Source of the DNA: Futiania mangrovi
Lineage (GTDB): Bacteria; Pseudomonadota; Alphaproteobacteria; Futianiales; Futianiaceae
NCBI RefSeq assembly: GCF_024158125.1
Contig: NZ_JAMZFT010000001.1
Coordinates: 186,001-250,000, forward strand
Length of the DNA: 64,000 nt
Direction of reading: 5' to 3'
Part shown: positions 1-13,494 of the stretch, one piece after another
Layout: each line of letters opens with the position of its first letter
How positions within the stretch are numbered: position 1 is the stretch's first letter
Position numbers and translations under genes: made by a program
Notes under the pieces: model-generated
The model's input: only the letters and a program-made list of their open reading frames with translations
Databases searched by the model: none
What the model was told of the DNA's origin: nothing

Positions 1-15
1 ATGGACCGGGCATGA
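1..15 (+). CDS. C-terminal end of the upstream gene, probably ftsQ (partial)
   Basis: The first 15 bases read as four codons and a TGA stop that overlaps the ftsA start by four bases (ATGA). In alphaproteobacteria the gene directly before ftsA is normally ftsQ, and such overlaps are common there. Only four residues are visible, so the identity rests on gene order alone. Confidence 0.4.
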
Positions 16-1295
16 CGACGCTTGCACGGCAAGGATATGTCGCCGCTCTCGACGTCGGCACGACGAAGATCTGCTGCCTCATCGCCAAGGTGGACGGCTC
101 CAAGAACATCGCGCGGGGCGAGCCGCTTCCGCTCGGCGCGGTTCGTGTCGTGGGCATCGGCCACCAGTTGAGCCAGGGCTTGCGCCAGGGGGCGGTCGTG
201 GACATGGGCGCGGCAGAGGCGGCGATCCGCCATGCCGTCGACGCGGCAGAGCGCATGGCGGGCGAGACGATCGACCGCGTCGTCGTGAACGTCTCCTCGG
301 GGTTTCCGCGCAGCCAGGCGCTCGAAGCGGACATCGCGCTGGGCGGTCATGCGATCACGGACCGCGATATCCGCCGGATCGTGGACCATGGGCGCGCCGA
401 ATTCGATCCGACCGACCGGGAACTGATCCACGCGATTCCGACGGCCTTCTCCGTGGACGGCAACGGAGGCATCCGCGACCCGCGCGGCATGCACGGCGAC
501 CGGCTGGGTGTCGCCATGCACTTCGTTACGGCCTCCGTCGGTCCCTTGCGCAACCTCGCGATCTGCGTGGAACGCTGCCACCTGGAACTCGGCGGTCGCG
601 TGCTCTCCCCCTATGCCAGCGCGCTGTCGACGCTGGTCGAGGACGAGCGCGACCTCGGCGCGGTCTGCATCGACATGGGCGGGGGCACGACCTCGCTCGC
701 CGTCTTCCACGGCGGGGAGTTCGTCTATTCCGACGTGATCCGCGTCGGCGGGCATCACATCACGAAGGACATTGCGCAGGGGCTTTCGACCTCGCTCGCC
801 CACGCGGAACGGCTGAAGACGCTTTATGGCTCGGCGCTGCCATCCTCCTCCGACGAGCGCGAGATGATCACGGTGCCGCACCTCGGCGACGACCTCGATG
901 CGCCCTCGGCTCAGATGCCCCGCTCGCTGCTGACCGGCATCATCCGCCCGCGGATCGAGGAGACGTTCGACCTGGTGCGCGATTCGCTGCGCCGGTCGGG
1001 CATGGACCGGCTCACCTCGCGCCGCGTGGTGCTCACGGGCGGGGGGAGCCAGCTGAACGGCGTGCGCGAACTGGCCGCCCGCATCCTCGACAAGCAGGTC
1101 CGGCCGGGCCGGCCGATCCGCCTGACCGGTCTCTCCGACGGGGTAAGCGGCCCCGCCTTCGCGACGGCCGCGGGCCTCGTCGCGCACGCGGTCGGGGGCA
1201 CGGAGGAGCCACTTCTCGCCGCGCCCGACCTGCGCCGGGGACGCGCGGCGGGAACGCTCGGCCGCATCGGGCAATGGCTGAAGGAAAACTTCTGA
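12..1295 (+). CDS. ftsA: cell division protein FtsA
   Basis: Actin-like ATPase that anchors FtsZ to the inner membrane and helps recruit the later divisome. At 427 residues it has family length. The phosphate-1 motif DVGTTK is at residues 14-19, the phosphate-2 motif DMGGGTTS at 221-228, and an adenosine motif (LTGGGSQL) near residue 350. The last residues ([11 protein letters not shown]) form the amphipathic membrane-targeting helix typical of FtsA. It starts within the stop of the preceding gene, which suggests translational coupling, and is followed after 92 bp by ftsZ. Identification is secure from motifs and neighbour. Confidence 0.97.
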   Translation: MTTLARQGYVAALDVGTTKICCLIAKVDGSKNIARGEPLPLGAVRVVGIGHQLSQGLRQGAVVDMGAAEAAIRHAVDAAERMAGETIDRVVVNVSSGFPRSQALEADIALGGHAITDRDIRRIVDHGRAEFDPTDRELIHAIPTAFSVDGNGGIRDPRGMHGDRLGVAMHFVTASVGPLRNLAICVERCHLELGGRVLSPYASALSTLVEDERDLGAVCIDMGGGTTSLAVFHGGEFVYSDVIRVGGHHITKDIAQGLSTSLAHAERLKTLYGSALPSSSDEREMITVPHLGDDLDAPSAQMPRSLLTGIIRPRIEETFDLVRDSLRRSGMDRLTSRRVVLTGGGSQLNGVRELAARILDKQVRPGRPIRLTGLSDGVSGPAFATAAGLVAHAVGGTEEPLLAAPDLRRGRAAGTLGRIGQWLKENF

Positions 1296-1387
1296 GAAAA
1301 GGCCCGGAAAGCACAAGATCGTCCGCACGAAGGCTCTTCAAACGCCACAAGTTGTGCGAAACTCAGGTAACGAATCGGAGGCGCGGC

Positions 1388-2914
1388 ATGACACTCAATC
1401 TCAAGGTTCCGGAACCCACCGAACTCAAGCCCAAGATCACCGTCATCGGTGTCGGCGGCGCCGGCGGGAACGCGGTCAACAACATGATCCGTTCCGAGCT
1501 GGAGGGGGTCGACTTCGCGGTGGCGAACACGGACGCGCAGGCGCTCGCGCTGTCGCTGACCAACAACCGGATCCAGGTTGGCCGCAACATCACGCAAGGT
1601 CTCGGCGCCGGTGCCAAGCCGGAGATCGGGCGCGCGGCGGCGGAGGAGTCGCTCGACGAGATCGTCGAGCACATCTCGGGCAGCCATATGTGCTTCATCA
1701 CCGCCGGCATGGGCGGCGGTACGGGCACGGGCGCCGCGCCCGTCGTCGCCCGGATCGCGAAGGAGCACGGCATCCTCACGGTCGGCGTGGTCACCAAGCC
1801 CTTCCAGTTCGAAGGCGCGCACCGCATGCGCCTCGCGGAGAGCGGGATCGAGGATCTGCAGCAATACGTCGATACGCTGATCATCATCCCGAACCAGAAC
1901 CTGTTCCGCATCGCCAACGAGCGCACGACATTCGCCGAGGCCTTCACGATGGCCGACGAGGTGCTGCACTCCGGCGTGCGCGGCATCACCGACCTGATGG
2001 TCATGCCGGGTCTCATCAATCTCGACTTCGCCGACGTGCGCTCGGTCATGAGCGAGATGGGCAAGGCGATGATGGGCACGGGCGAGGCCGAGGGCGACCG
2101 CCGGGCGCTCGACGCGGCCGAGGCCGCGATCTCCAACCCGCTGCTCGACGACGTGTCGATGAAGGGCGCGCGCGGTGTGCTCATCAACATCACCGGCGGC
2201 ATGGACATGACGCTGTTCGAGGTGGACGAGGCGGCGAACCGGATCCGGTCCGAGGTCGACCCGGATGCCAACATCATCGTCGGCTCGACCTTCTCCGATG
2301 CGCTCAACGGCCGCATTCGGGTTTCGGTCGTGGCCACCGGCATCGACATCGACGAGGAGCATGCGGCGCAACTGCATCGCGCGGCAGCAACCATCACGCC
2401 GCGCAGCGAGCCGCGCAAGGCACCGGCACCGGTGGCGCGTCCCGCCGCTGCCGCAGCGGCTGCGGCACCCGCGGCCGTCGAATTGGCCGATGACGCGGAT
2501 GAGGATCTGGGCGTGGATGTGGACGAGGCGTTCATCGCGCCCGCGCCCGCCAGCGTGCAAAAGCCTGCTGCCGCCCCCGCTCCGGCCGTGGAACGCGCCC
2601 CTGCCGCGGAGTTGCCACTGGCTGCCGATCCGGAAATGGCGGAGCGTGCACATGACGGGGACGAGGCGAGCCCCTTCGTCAAGCGTTCCCTGAGCCTTCT
2701 GGAGCGCATGGCCGGCAGCCTTGCCCGGCGCGACGACGAGGAGCGTGCCGAGGCGCCGCAGGTGCCGGACAATCGCCTGCGCGTCGCGGCCGCCGACGAG
2801 GCGCCGCCCACCCGGGGGGAGCCGCGGACCCGCCAGGAAGAACGCCTCTTCCCCGCTGCGGAGGAGGATGACCAACTGGAGATTCCGGCCTTCCTCCGCC
2901 GCCAGGCGAACTGA
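1388..2914 (+). CDS. ftsZ: cell division GTPase FtsZ
   Basis: Tubulin-like GTPase that forms the Z-ring. The start chosen gives [10 protein letters not shown] and has GGAGG at 1377-1381, six bases upstream; an in-frame extension to 1274 would run into ftsA and lacks family similarity. The GTP-binding tubulin signature GGGTGTG is at residues 109-115 and the catalytic T7 loop NLDFADV at 211-217. The globular part ends near residue 330, followed by a long Ala/Pro/Glu-rich linker and the conserved C-terminal peptide (IPAFLRRQ) that binds FtsA and other partners. The 508-residue length is typical of the long-linker FtsZ of alphaproteobacteria. A terminator follows. Confidence 0.98.
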   Translation: MTLNLKVPEPTELKPKITVIGVGGAGGNAVNNMIRSELEGVDFAVANTDAQALALSLTNNRIQVGRNITQGLGAGAKPEIGRAAAEESLDEIVEHISGSHMCFITAGMGGGTGTGAAPVVARIAKEHGILTVGVVTKPFQFEGAHRMRLAESGIEDLQQYVDTLIIIPNQNLFRIANERTTFAEAFTMADEVLHSGVRGITDLMVMPGLINLDFADVRSVMSEMGKAMMGTGEAEGDRRALDAAEAAISNPLLDDVSMKGARGVLINITGGMDMTLFEVDEAANRIRSEVDPDANIIVGSTFSDALNGRIRVSVVATGIDIDEEHAAQLHRAAATITPRSEPRKAPAPVARPAAAAAAAAPAAVELADDADEDLGVDVDEAFIAPAPASVQKPAAAPAPAVERAPAAELPLAADPEMAERAHDGDEASPFVKRSLSLLERMAGSLARRDDEERAEAPQVPDNRLRVAAADEAPPTRGEPRTRQEERLFPAAEEDDQLEIPAFLRRQAN

Positions 2915-2970
2915 ACGGAGGCGGGGGTCCCGGCGCACGGGTGCGCCAGCCGCCGCGTGTCATTGCAACG

Positions 2971-3009
2971 AAAAGGCTGCCCCGCTGGGAAGCGGCGGCA
3001 GCTTTTTTG
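2971..3009 (+). terminator. Rho-independent terminator after ftsZ
   Basis: A GC-rich hairpin pairs GCTGCC with GGCAGC, with an inner CCGCT/AGCGG stem and a GGGA loop. A-residues precede it and a run of six T follows at 3003-3008. It sits 56 bp after the ftsZ stop and would separate division genes from lpxC. The remaining 2915-3238 shows no gene that I can support. Confidence 0.75.
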
Positions 3010-3238
3010 TCTAACCCCCGGTCGTCGTGACGCTTTCCCGGCCGCCGCCTGCGTAACACTCCGTCACATAGCGTGATTTGTTCTGGCCCGGCGTTAAGGC
3101 TACCTATGCGCTGCGGGATCGGGCCCTTGCCGAATCGTCTGCATCAGCCGAGGGGGGCGAAATGCGGGGTAAGGGACTGGAGCCTGCAACGGGCCGCCAT
3201 TGCGGCGGGCCGCTCAAGTTCAGGTCAGGGTTGGGATC

Positions 3239-4147
3239 ATGCTTCAGACGACCATTCGCAACAGCATCAATTGCACCGGTACGGGCCTGCACTCGGGCGA
3301 GACGGTGCGGATGTGCCTGCGCCCGGCGCCTGCGGCGACCGGCATCGTCTTCGTCCGGACCGACCTTGAGCGGCGCATCGCCAAGGTGCCCGCGATGTGG
3401 GACCTGGTGACGGAAACGACGCTCGGCACCACGCTCACGAACGAGCATGGCGTATCGGTCGCCACTGTCGAGCATCTGATGTCCGCGCTCGCGGGCGCCG
3501 GCATCGACAATGTGTTCGTCGAACTCGACGGTCGCGAGGTGCCGATCATGGATGGCAGTTCGGCGCCCTTCCTGTTCCTGATCGATTGCGCCGGGATCCG
3601 GCGGCAGGAGAGCCCGCGCACGGCGATCGAGATTCTCGAGACCGTGCGGGTCGAGGAGGGCGACAAGTGGGTGACGCTCGAGCCCGCGGACCGGTTCGAG
3701 GTGTCGTTCAGCATCGATTTCCCGACCCCGGTGATCGCCAGCCAGTCGTTTGACCTGGTGGTGAACGAAGAAACCTACAAGGCGGAACTGGCGCGTGCCC
3801 GCACCTTCGGGTTCGCGCCGGAGGTCGACTATCTCCGCTCGCGCGGACTTGCCCGGGGCGGCTCGCTCGACAATGCGGTCGTCATCGACGGCGACCGCGT
3901 GCTGAACGAGGGCGGCCTGCGTTTCGAGGACGAGTTCGTGCGGCACAAGGCGCTCGATGCGGTCGGCGACCTCTACCTGGCGGGCGCGCCGATTCTTGGC
4001 CGGTACACCGGGCACAAGGCAGGGCACGCGCTCAACAACCGCCTGCTTCGGGCGCTCTTCGCGGAGGCGGATGCCTGGCGCACGGTGCCCATGACGCGCG
4101 GCGTGGTGCGCAGCGCAGCCCCGGCGTTCGCCGCCGTCGCTCTCTGA
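3239..4147 (+). CDS. lpxC: UDP-3-O-acyl-N-acetylglucosamine deacetylase LpxC
   Basis: Zinc-dependent deacetylase that catalyses the first committed step of lipid A synthesis in the cytoplasm. The start at MLQTTIRNS gives 302 residues, the family length. The zinc ligands are visible at His79 (VEHLMSAL), His236 and Asp240 (RHKALD), and the catalytic His is at 263 (GHKAGH). Its position after ftsZ is conserved in proteobacteria. In-frame upstream codons exist but do not resemble the family N-terminus. It follows the ftsZ terminator, so it is probably transcribed from its own promoter, which I could not place. Confidence 0.97.
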   Translation: MLQTTIRNSINCTGTGLHSGETVRMCLRPAPAATGIVFVRTDLERRIAKVPAMWDLVTETTLGTTLTNEHGVSVATVEHLMSALAGAGIDNVFVELDGREVPIMDGSSAPFLFLIDCAGIRRQESPRTAIEILETVRVEEGDKWVTLEPADRFEVSFSIDFPTPVIASQSFDLVVNEETYKAELARARTFGFAPEVDYLRSRGLARGGSLDNAVVIDGDRVLNEGGLRFEDEFVRHKALDAVGDLYLAGAPILGRYTGHKAGHALNNRLLRALFAEADAWRTVPMTRGVVRSAAPAFAAVAL

Positions 4148-4166
4148 ACCCGATTCCTTTTGCGCC

Positions 4167-4202
4167 AAGGCGGGCACGGCATCTGGCCGGGCGCCCGCCT
4201 TT
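4167..4202 (+). terminator. Possible terminator after lpxC
   Basis: AAGGCGGGC at 4167-4175 pairs perfectly with GCCCGCCTT at 4193-4201 around a 17-base loop. The T-run is short (CCTTTCC), so termination may be partial. Confidence 0.5.
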
Positions 4203-4253
4203 CCGCTAAAAGGGCTGCCTGACGTCATCGCGCCGGGAATCGAAGAGCGTCTC

Positions 4254-5087
4254 ATGTCCATGCTGCAGCGGCTCAGCCGCCTGACGATTGCCATTCTCCT
4301 GCTTGCGGGGCTGTCGGCCTGCGCCTCCGGCGAGCCGGAGGACGTGCCTTATGTCGAGCGCCCGGTCGAAGATCTCTACAATTCGGCGATGAATGCGCTC
4401 AACGAGGGCGACAACGAGATTGCGGTGCAGCTTTTCGACGAGGTGGAACGCCAGCACCCCTATTCTGTCTGGGCGCGGCGCGCGATCCTGATGGGGGCCT
4501 TCGCCTCTTACAGGGAGAACGACTACACCGCCGCAATCGCGGGGGCCGAGCGTTACCTCGAACTGTATCCGGGCAGCGATGACGCGGCCTACGCCCATTA
4601 CCTGGTGGCGCAGTCCTACTACGAGCAGATCTCCGACGTGCACCGCGACCAGGGCTTCACGCAACTGGCACTGCGGAATCTGCGCGAGGTGGTCCAACGC
4701 TATCCCGACAGCGACTATGCACGCGATGCGAAGGTGAAGATCGACCTCACGCTCGATCACCTGGCGGGCAAGGAAATGGCGGTCGGCCGCTACTACCTGG
4801 AGCAGCGCAAGTACATCGGCGCCATCAACCGCTTCCGCAAGGTGGTGGAGGACTACCAGACCACCTCCCACGTGCCGGAGGCGCTGCATCGGCTGGTCGA
4901 GAGCTACCTCGCCATGGGCCTCAAGTCGGAGGCGCAAACGGCTGCCGCGGTGCTGGGCTACAATTACCCGGGCAGCCCGTGGTACGCGGACAGCTACTAT
5001 GTGCTGGAGGGCAAGGACCTGCGGCCGGAGGTGGACGAGGGGTCCTGGCTGTCGCGGCTGATGCGGTCGCTGCGCAACGCAATCTGA
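4254..5087 (+). CDS. bamD: outer membrane assembly lipoprotein BamD
   Basis: Lipoprotein subunit of the BAM complex, which inserts beta-barrel proteins into the outer membrane (older name ComL). The N-terminus is a lipoprotein signal with a hydrophobic segment and the lipobox LSAC, giving the acylated Cys at residue 23. The rest is a set of TPR-like helical repeats (for example the DLYNSAMNALNEGD and RYLELYPGSDDAAYAHY regions). The 277-residue length fits. The lpxC-bamD-recN-ligA order is common in alphaproteobacteria. Identification is from lipobox, TPR pattern and context. Confidence 0.93.
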   Translation: MSMLQRLSRLTIAILLLAGLSACASGEPEDVPYVERPVEDLYNSAMNALNEGDNEIAVQLFDEVERQHPYSVWARRAILMGAFASYRENDYTAAIAGAERYLELYPGSDDAAYAHYLVAQSYYEQISDVHRDQGFTQLALRNLREVVQRYPDSDYARDAKVKIDLTLDHLAGKEMAVGRYYLEQRKYIGAINRFRKVVEDYQTTSHVPEALHRLVESYLAMGLKSEAQTAAAVLGYNYPGSPWYADSYYVLEGKDLRPEVDEGSWLSRLMRSLRNAI

Positions 5088-5124
5088 TCCCCTTGTTCGG
5101 GGCAGGTCCCAGGTCCGAGGTGCC

Positions 5125-10092
<4,968 letters not shown>

Positions 10093-10255
10093 CTGGCGCG
10101 GTTCGGGATCGCCGGCGATGGCGGGCGTCGCCGGATCTGTGGCGTAGCTGGGCACGAAATTCAACCTGGGGGCGAAACGAAGGCAGTTCGAGCATGCGCC
10201 CTTGCCGGAAAACCGGCAAGAGGAGGTGCGTGCATGGGACGTCTGCGCCGCCGCC

Positions 10256-12073
10256 TCAGACCGGTTCGGTCGCCCGTGCAAGCCAGGCGGCCGCATCCGC
10301 GTCGAGATGCGGGGTGAGCGTGTCGCGCACGCGCGCATGATAGGCGTTGAGCCAGTCGCGCTCGTGCCCCAGCAGCAGGCCGGGCGCGATGCAGGCCCGG
10401 TCGATGGGCGCGAGCGTGAGTGTCTCGAACCCCATCATCTCGCGCTCCCCGCCCACGACGCCTGAGGGGGGGGTAACGACCACGAGGTTCTCGATGCGGA
10501 TGCCATAGGCGCCCTCGCGGTAGTAGCCCGGCTCGTTGGAGACGATCATGCCAGGCTCCAGCGCCACGTCGACCGCGCGCTTGTGGATGCCCTGCGGTCC
10601 CTCGTGCACCGAGAGATAGCTGCCCACCCCATGTCCCGTCCCGTGGTCGAAGTCGAGCCCTGCCTGCCACAGCCAGTAGCGCGCGAGCCCGTCGAGCACC
10701 GCGCCCGTCGTGCCCTTGGGAAAGCGCGCCCCGGCGATGCCGATATGGCCCTTGAGCACGCGGGTGAAGCGGTCGCGCATCTCCTCCGTCGGGGTGCCGA
10801 TGGCGACGGTACGGGTCACGTCGGTCGTGCCATCCACATATTGCCCGCCGGAATCGACGAGGAACAGGCTGCCCGGCTCCAGCACCCGGTTCGTCCGCTT
10901 GGTCACGCGGTAATGCACGATCGCCCCGTTCGGACCCGCGCCGGAGATGGTGTCGAAGGAGATGTCCTTGAGGCAGCCCGTTTCGCGGCGGAAGGCCTCG
11001 AGCCGCTGCGTCGCCTCGATCTCCGTCACCGTGCCGTCGCCCGCGGTCGCCGCCAGCCAGTGCAGGAAACGGACGAGCGCCACGCCATCGCGTTCATGCG
11101 CGGCGCGCGCGCCGGCGACCTCCACGGGTGTCTTGCGCGCCTTGGGCAGCTGGCATGGGTCGCGCGCCTCGACAATACGTGCACCCGATCCGGTCAGCGC
11201 GCGGCGGATCGCTTCGGCGGTGCGGTCCGGATCGATCCAGACCGCCGCGCCGCGCGCGCCCAGCCGACCCAGCGCGTCGGTGAAGCCCTCGGGCGACAGG
11301 ATGATCACCTCTCCCCCCAGGTGATCGCGCACCTCCGCGCCCACCTTCTCCGGCGCGACGAACCAGTCGACGCGCCCGTCGGCATGCACCACTGCGAAGC
11401 TCAGCACGAAGGGCGTGTGCGGCACGTCCGCGCCGCGCACGTTCAGGAGCCAGGCGATGGAGTCGGGCGCGTTGAGGACGGCCGCGTCGCAGCCCTTGCT
11501 TGCCAGCGCCTCGGCCATCTCTTTGCGCTTCTCCGCGCTCTCCCGCCCCGAGAGGGCGAGGGGCTGCACGACAGCCGGGGCCATCGGCGGCGCAGGCCGG
11601 TCGGTCCAAACGGCGTCGACCGGGTTCTGCGGCACGGGCACGAGGTCGATGCCCGCACGCTCGCACGCCTCGCGCAGGCTCTTGACCGCGGAGGCCGTGT
11701 GCAGCCACGGGTCGAAGCCGAGGCGCGCGCCGCGGGGCACATTCCCGCCGATCCATTCCGCCGTCGTCGTATCCGCGATATGGACGATCTCCACGAGGTC
11801 GGTGTCGGTCTGGTCGCGCGCCTGCAGCGTGTAGCGCCCGTCGACGAATAGTGCCGCGCGGGCCTCCAGCACCACGGCCTGCCCGGCCGATCCCGTGAAG
11901 CCGGTGAGCCAGGAGAGGCGCTCGGCGCAGGCCGGCACGTACTCGCCCTGGAACTCGTCGGCGCGGGGCACGATGAAGCCGTCGAGCCCGCGGTCGCCAA
12001 GCCCGGCACGCAGCGCCTCGAGCCGCGGTCGCACGCGGGCCGGATCGGCGCGATCTTCGAAGTCCTGAAACAT
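10256..12073 (-). CDS. pepP: M24 family aminopeptidase P (Xaa-Pro aminopeptidase)
   Basis: Metallopeptidase that removes the N-terminal residue from peptides with proline in position 2. The 605-residue, three-domain form resembles the eukaryotic-type aminopeptidase P rather than the roughly 440-residue E. coli PepP. The metal ligands are visible in order: DSGGQYVDGTTDVTRT (two Asp), HGTGHGVGSYLSVHE (His), NEPGYY (Glu) and the late RIENL (Glu). The N-terminal two thirds hold two creatinase-like domains. It is transcribed away from the DUF1127 gene and appears to be a single-gene unit. The symbol is used in the broad sense. Confidence 0.92.
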   Translation of the reverse strand: MFQDFEDRADPARVRPRLEALRAGLGDRGLDGFIVPRADEFQGEYVPACAERLSWLTGFTGSAGQAVVLEARAALFVDGRYTLQARDQTDTDLVEIVHIADTTTAEWIGGNVPRGARLGFDPWLHTASAVKSLREACERAGIDLVPVPQNPVDAVWTDRPAPPMAPAVVQPLALSGRESAEKRKEMAEALASKGCDAAVLNAPDSIAWLLNVRGADVPHTPFVLSFAVVHADGRVDWFVAPEKVGAEVRDHLGGEVIILSPEGFTDALGRLGARGAAVWIDPDRTAEAIRRALTGSGARIVEARDPCQLPKARKTPVEVAGARAAHERDGVALVRFLHWLAATAGDGTVTEIEATQRLEAFRRETGCLKDISFDTISGAGPNGAIVHYRVTKRTNRVLEPGSLFLVDSGGQYVDGTTDVTRTVAIGTPTEEMRDRFTRVLKGHIGIAGARFPKGTTGAVLDGLARYWLWQAGLDFDHGTGHGVGSYLSVHEGPQGIHKRAVDVALEPGMIVSNEPGYYREGAYGIRIENLVVVTPPSGVVGGEREMMGFETLTLAPIDRACIAPGLLLGHERDWLNAYHARVRDTLTPHLDADAAAWLARATEPV

Positions 12074-12145
12074 GCAACGAGTCTATAGGGCGGGGCACTC
12101 TCCGGGGCAATCGGCACGCGCGGAAGAACCCCTGTCATGTTGCAG

Positions 12146-12181
12146 ATGCGTTAATCCTTTTCGCACATGCACAAAACGCAT
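12146..12181. promoter_or_regulatory. Inverted repeat in the divergent pepP/DUF1127 intergenic region
   Basis: ATGCGTT at 12146-12152 is mirrored by AACGCAT at 12175-12181, separated by 22 bases. The 237-bp divergent region must hold promoters for both genes; this repeat could be an operator, but no regulator is indicated. Confidence 0.3.
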
Positions 12182-12310
12182 CGCTGGGGTGAGAAAGCGT
12201 CACTTTTGCTTTGAAGCGGGCGGGACCATCTACCCGCTCCAAGAGAAACGCACGCAGCCCGGCTCGCCCTGTCCCGCCCTGCTGCGCCACTGTCTGAAAG
12301 GTTGAACGCC

Positions 12311-12598
12311 ATGACCGCCACGGTCGACACCCAAACCGCCGCCACCGGCACCTTCGCGCGCCTGCGCACTGCCTTCGTCGCCATGATGACCGCCGCTGCC
12401 CGCCGGCGCGCCGCGCGGGAACTCCGCCGGCTCGACGACCGGATGCTTCGCGACCTCGGCATCGACCGCGGCGACATCGACGCCGTCGTCTATGGCCTCG
12501 ACAGCCGCCGCGCACAGAAGTCCGCTCCGGTCGCGGCCGCCCCGGCCTCGTCTGCGAACGACAACGCCGACGCCGTTCAGACGCCTCGCGCCGCCTGA
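12311..12598 (+). CDS. DUF1127 domain small protein
   Basis: 95-residue basic protein with the DUF1127 core near the middle (RELRRLDDRMLRDLGIDRGD), a short Arg-rich helix pair found in many small alphaproteobacterial proteins. Some family members influence phosphate uptake or RNA turnover, but this one has no assigned role. The ATG has an AAAGG ribosome site nine bases upstream. A low-complexity Ala/Ser tail follows the domain. The 3' end overlaps the convergent prmA gene by 22 bases. DUF1127 genes are often strongly stress- or growth-phase-regulated; that is family knowledge only. Confidence 0.85.
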   Translation: MTATVDTQTAATGTFARLRTAFVAMMTAAARRRAARELRRLDDRMLRDLGIDRGDIDAVVYGLDSRRAQKSAPVAAAPASSANDNADAVQTPRAA

Positions 12599-13494
12599 AC
12601 CCGCCTGAGGACGAGCGTGGCCCAGTCGCCGCGCTCGACCCTGGCCACCAGGACAAGTCCCCGGCTGGCATAGGCGTGCGTGACCCAGCGCGCCTGCCAG
12701 CCGAGGATTCCTGACAGCACCACGTGTCCGCCGGGCGCCAGCGCGTCCGTGATGTCGCCCGCCAGCGCCACCAGCGGCCGGGCGAGGATATTCGCCACGA
12801 TCAGGTCGTAGGGCGCGCCCCCGGCGATCGCGGGATGCCGCATGCCGGGCGCGGTCGCGCAGCGGACCATGTGAGAGAGTCCGTTGATCCGGGCGTTCTC
12901 GCGTGCAACCGCCACCGCCACCTCGTCGATGTCGGTCGCGAGCACGGAGCGCCCGAAATAGCGCGCCATTGCCATCGCCAGGACGCCCGTGCCCGTTCCC
13001 ACGTCGAGCATCCGGCGCGGCCGCGTGCGCCTTGCGAGTGCGTCGAGCGCCAGCAGCACACCCTGGGTCGTCTCGTGATGGCCGGTGCCGAAGGCCAGGC
13101 CTGCGTCGATCTTCAGCGCGATGCGTCCGTCGCGCAGCGGGCGCGGATGGTGACTGCCGTAGATGTGGACGCGGCCCGCGTGCAGTTCCGTCAGGTCGCG
13201 CAGCGAGGCCGTCACCCAGTCGGTGTCGGCGATCTCCATGAGGTCCAGTTCCGGCACCGGGTCCAGGCCCGCCGCCGCCAGCGCGAGGCGCACCCGGTCG
13301 AGGTCGGGAACCGCGTCGAACAGCGCCTCCGCCGTCGTCAGGCCCTTGGGCAGGGGGGCGGCCTCCACGATCTCGCCCACGGCGACGGAAACGGCGTCCG
13401 TCCGGTCGTAGAGCGCGTCGGACACCGCGTCCTCGTGCGTTTTCGGAATGACCGCCGAAACCCGGTGAAACACGCGCACCACCACGTCAGGCAC
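12577..13494 (-). CDS. prmA: ribosomal protein L11 methyltransferase PrmA
   Basis: SAM-dependent methyltransferase that methylates lysines and the N-terminus of ribosomal protein L11. The SAM-binding motif I reads DVGTGTGVLAMAM and the later catalytic-site motif VANILARPL is diagnostic for PrmA. At 305 residues it is full length. Translation starts at a GTG that overlaps the end of the upstream helicase gene by eight bases, so the two are probably translationally coupled. It converges on the DUF1127 gene. Confidence 0.94.
   Translation of the reverse strand: MPDVVVRVFHRVSAVIPKTHEDAVSDALYDRTDAVSVAVGEIVEAAPLPKGLTTAEALFDAVPDLDRVRLALAAAGLDPVPELDLMEIADTDWVTASLRDLTELHAGRVHIYGSHHPRPLRDGRIALKIDAGLAFGTGHHETTQGVLLALDALARRTRPRRMLDVGTGTGVLAMAMARYFGRSVLATDIDEVAVAVARENARINGLSHMVRCATAPGMRHPAIAGGAPYDLIVANILARPLVALAGDITDALAPGGHVVLSGILGWQARWVTHAYASRGLVLVARVERGDWATLVLRRVQAARGV

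Noticed and set aside
911-2938. 675-codon minus-strand frame opposite ftsA and ftsZ
   Set aside because: Composition is typical of an antisense shadow and both sense genes are certain.
3073-3410. Overlapping short plus-strand frames before lpxC
   Set aside because: They run into lpxC out of frame and have no family similarity or clear ribosome site.
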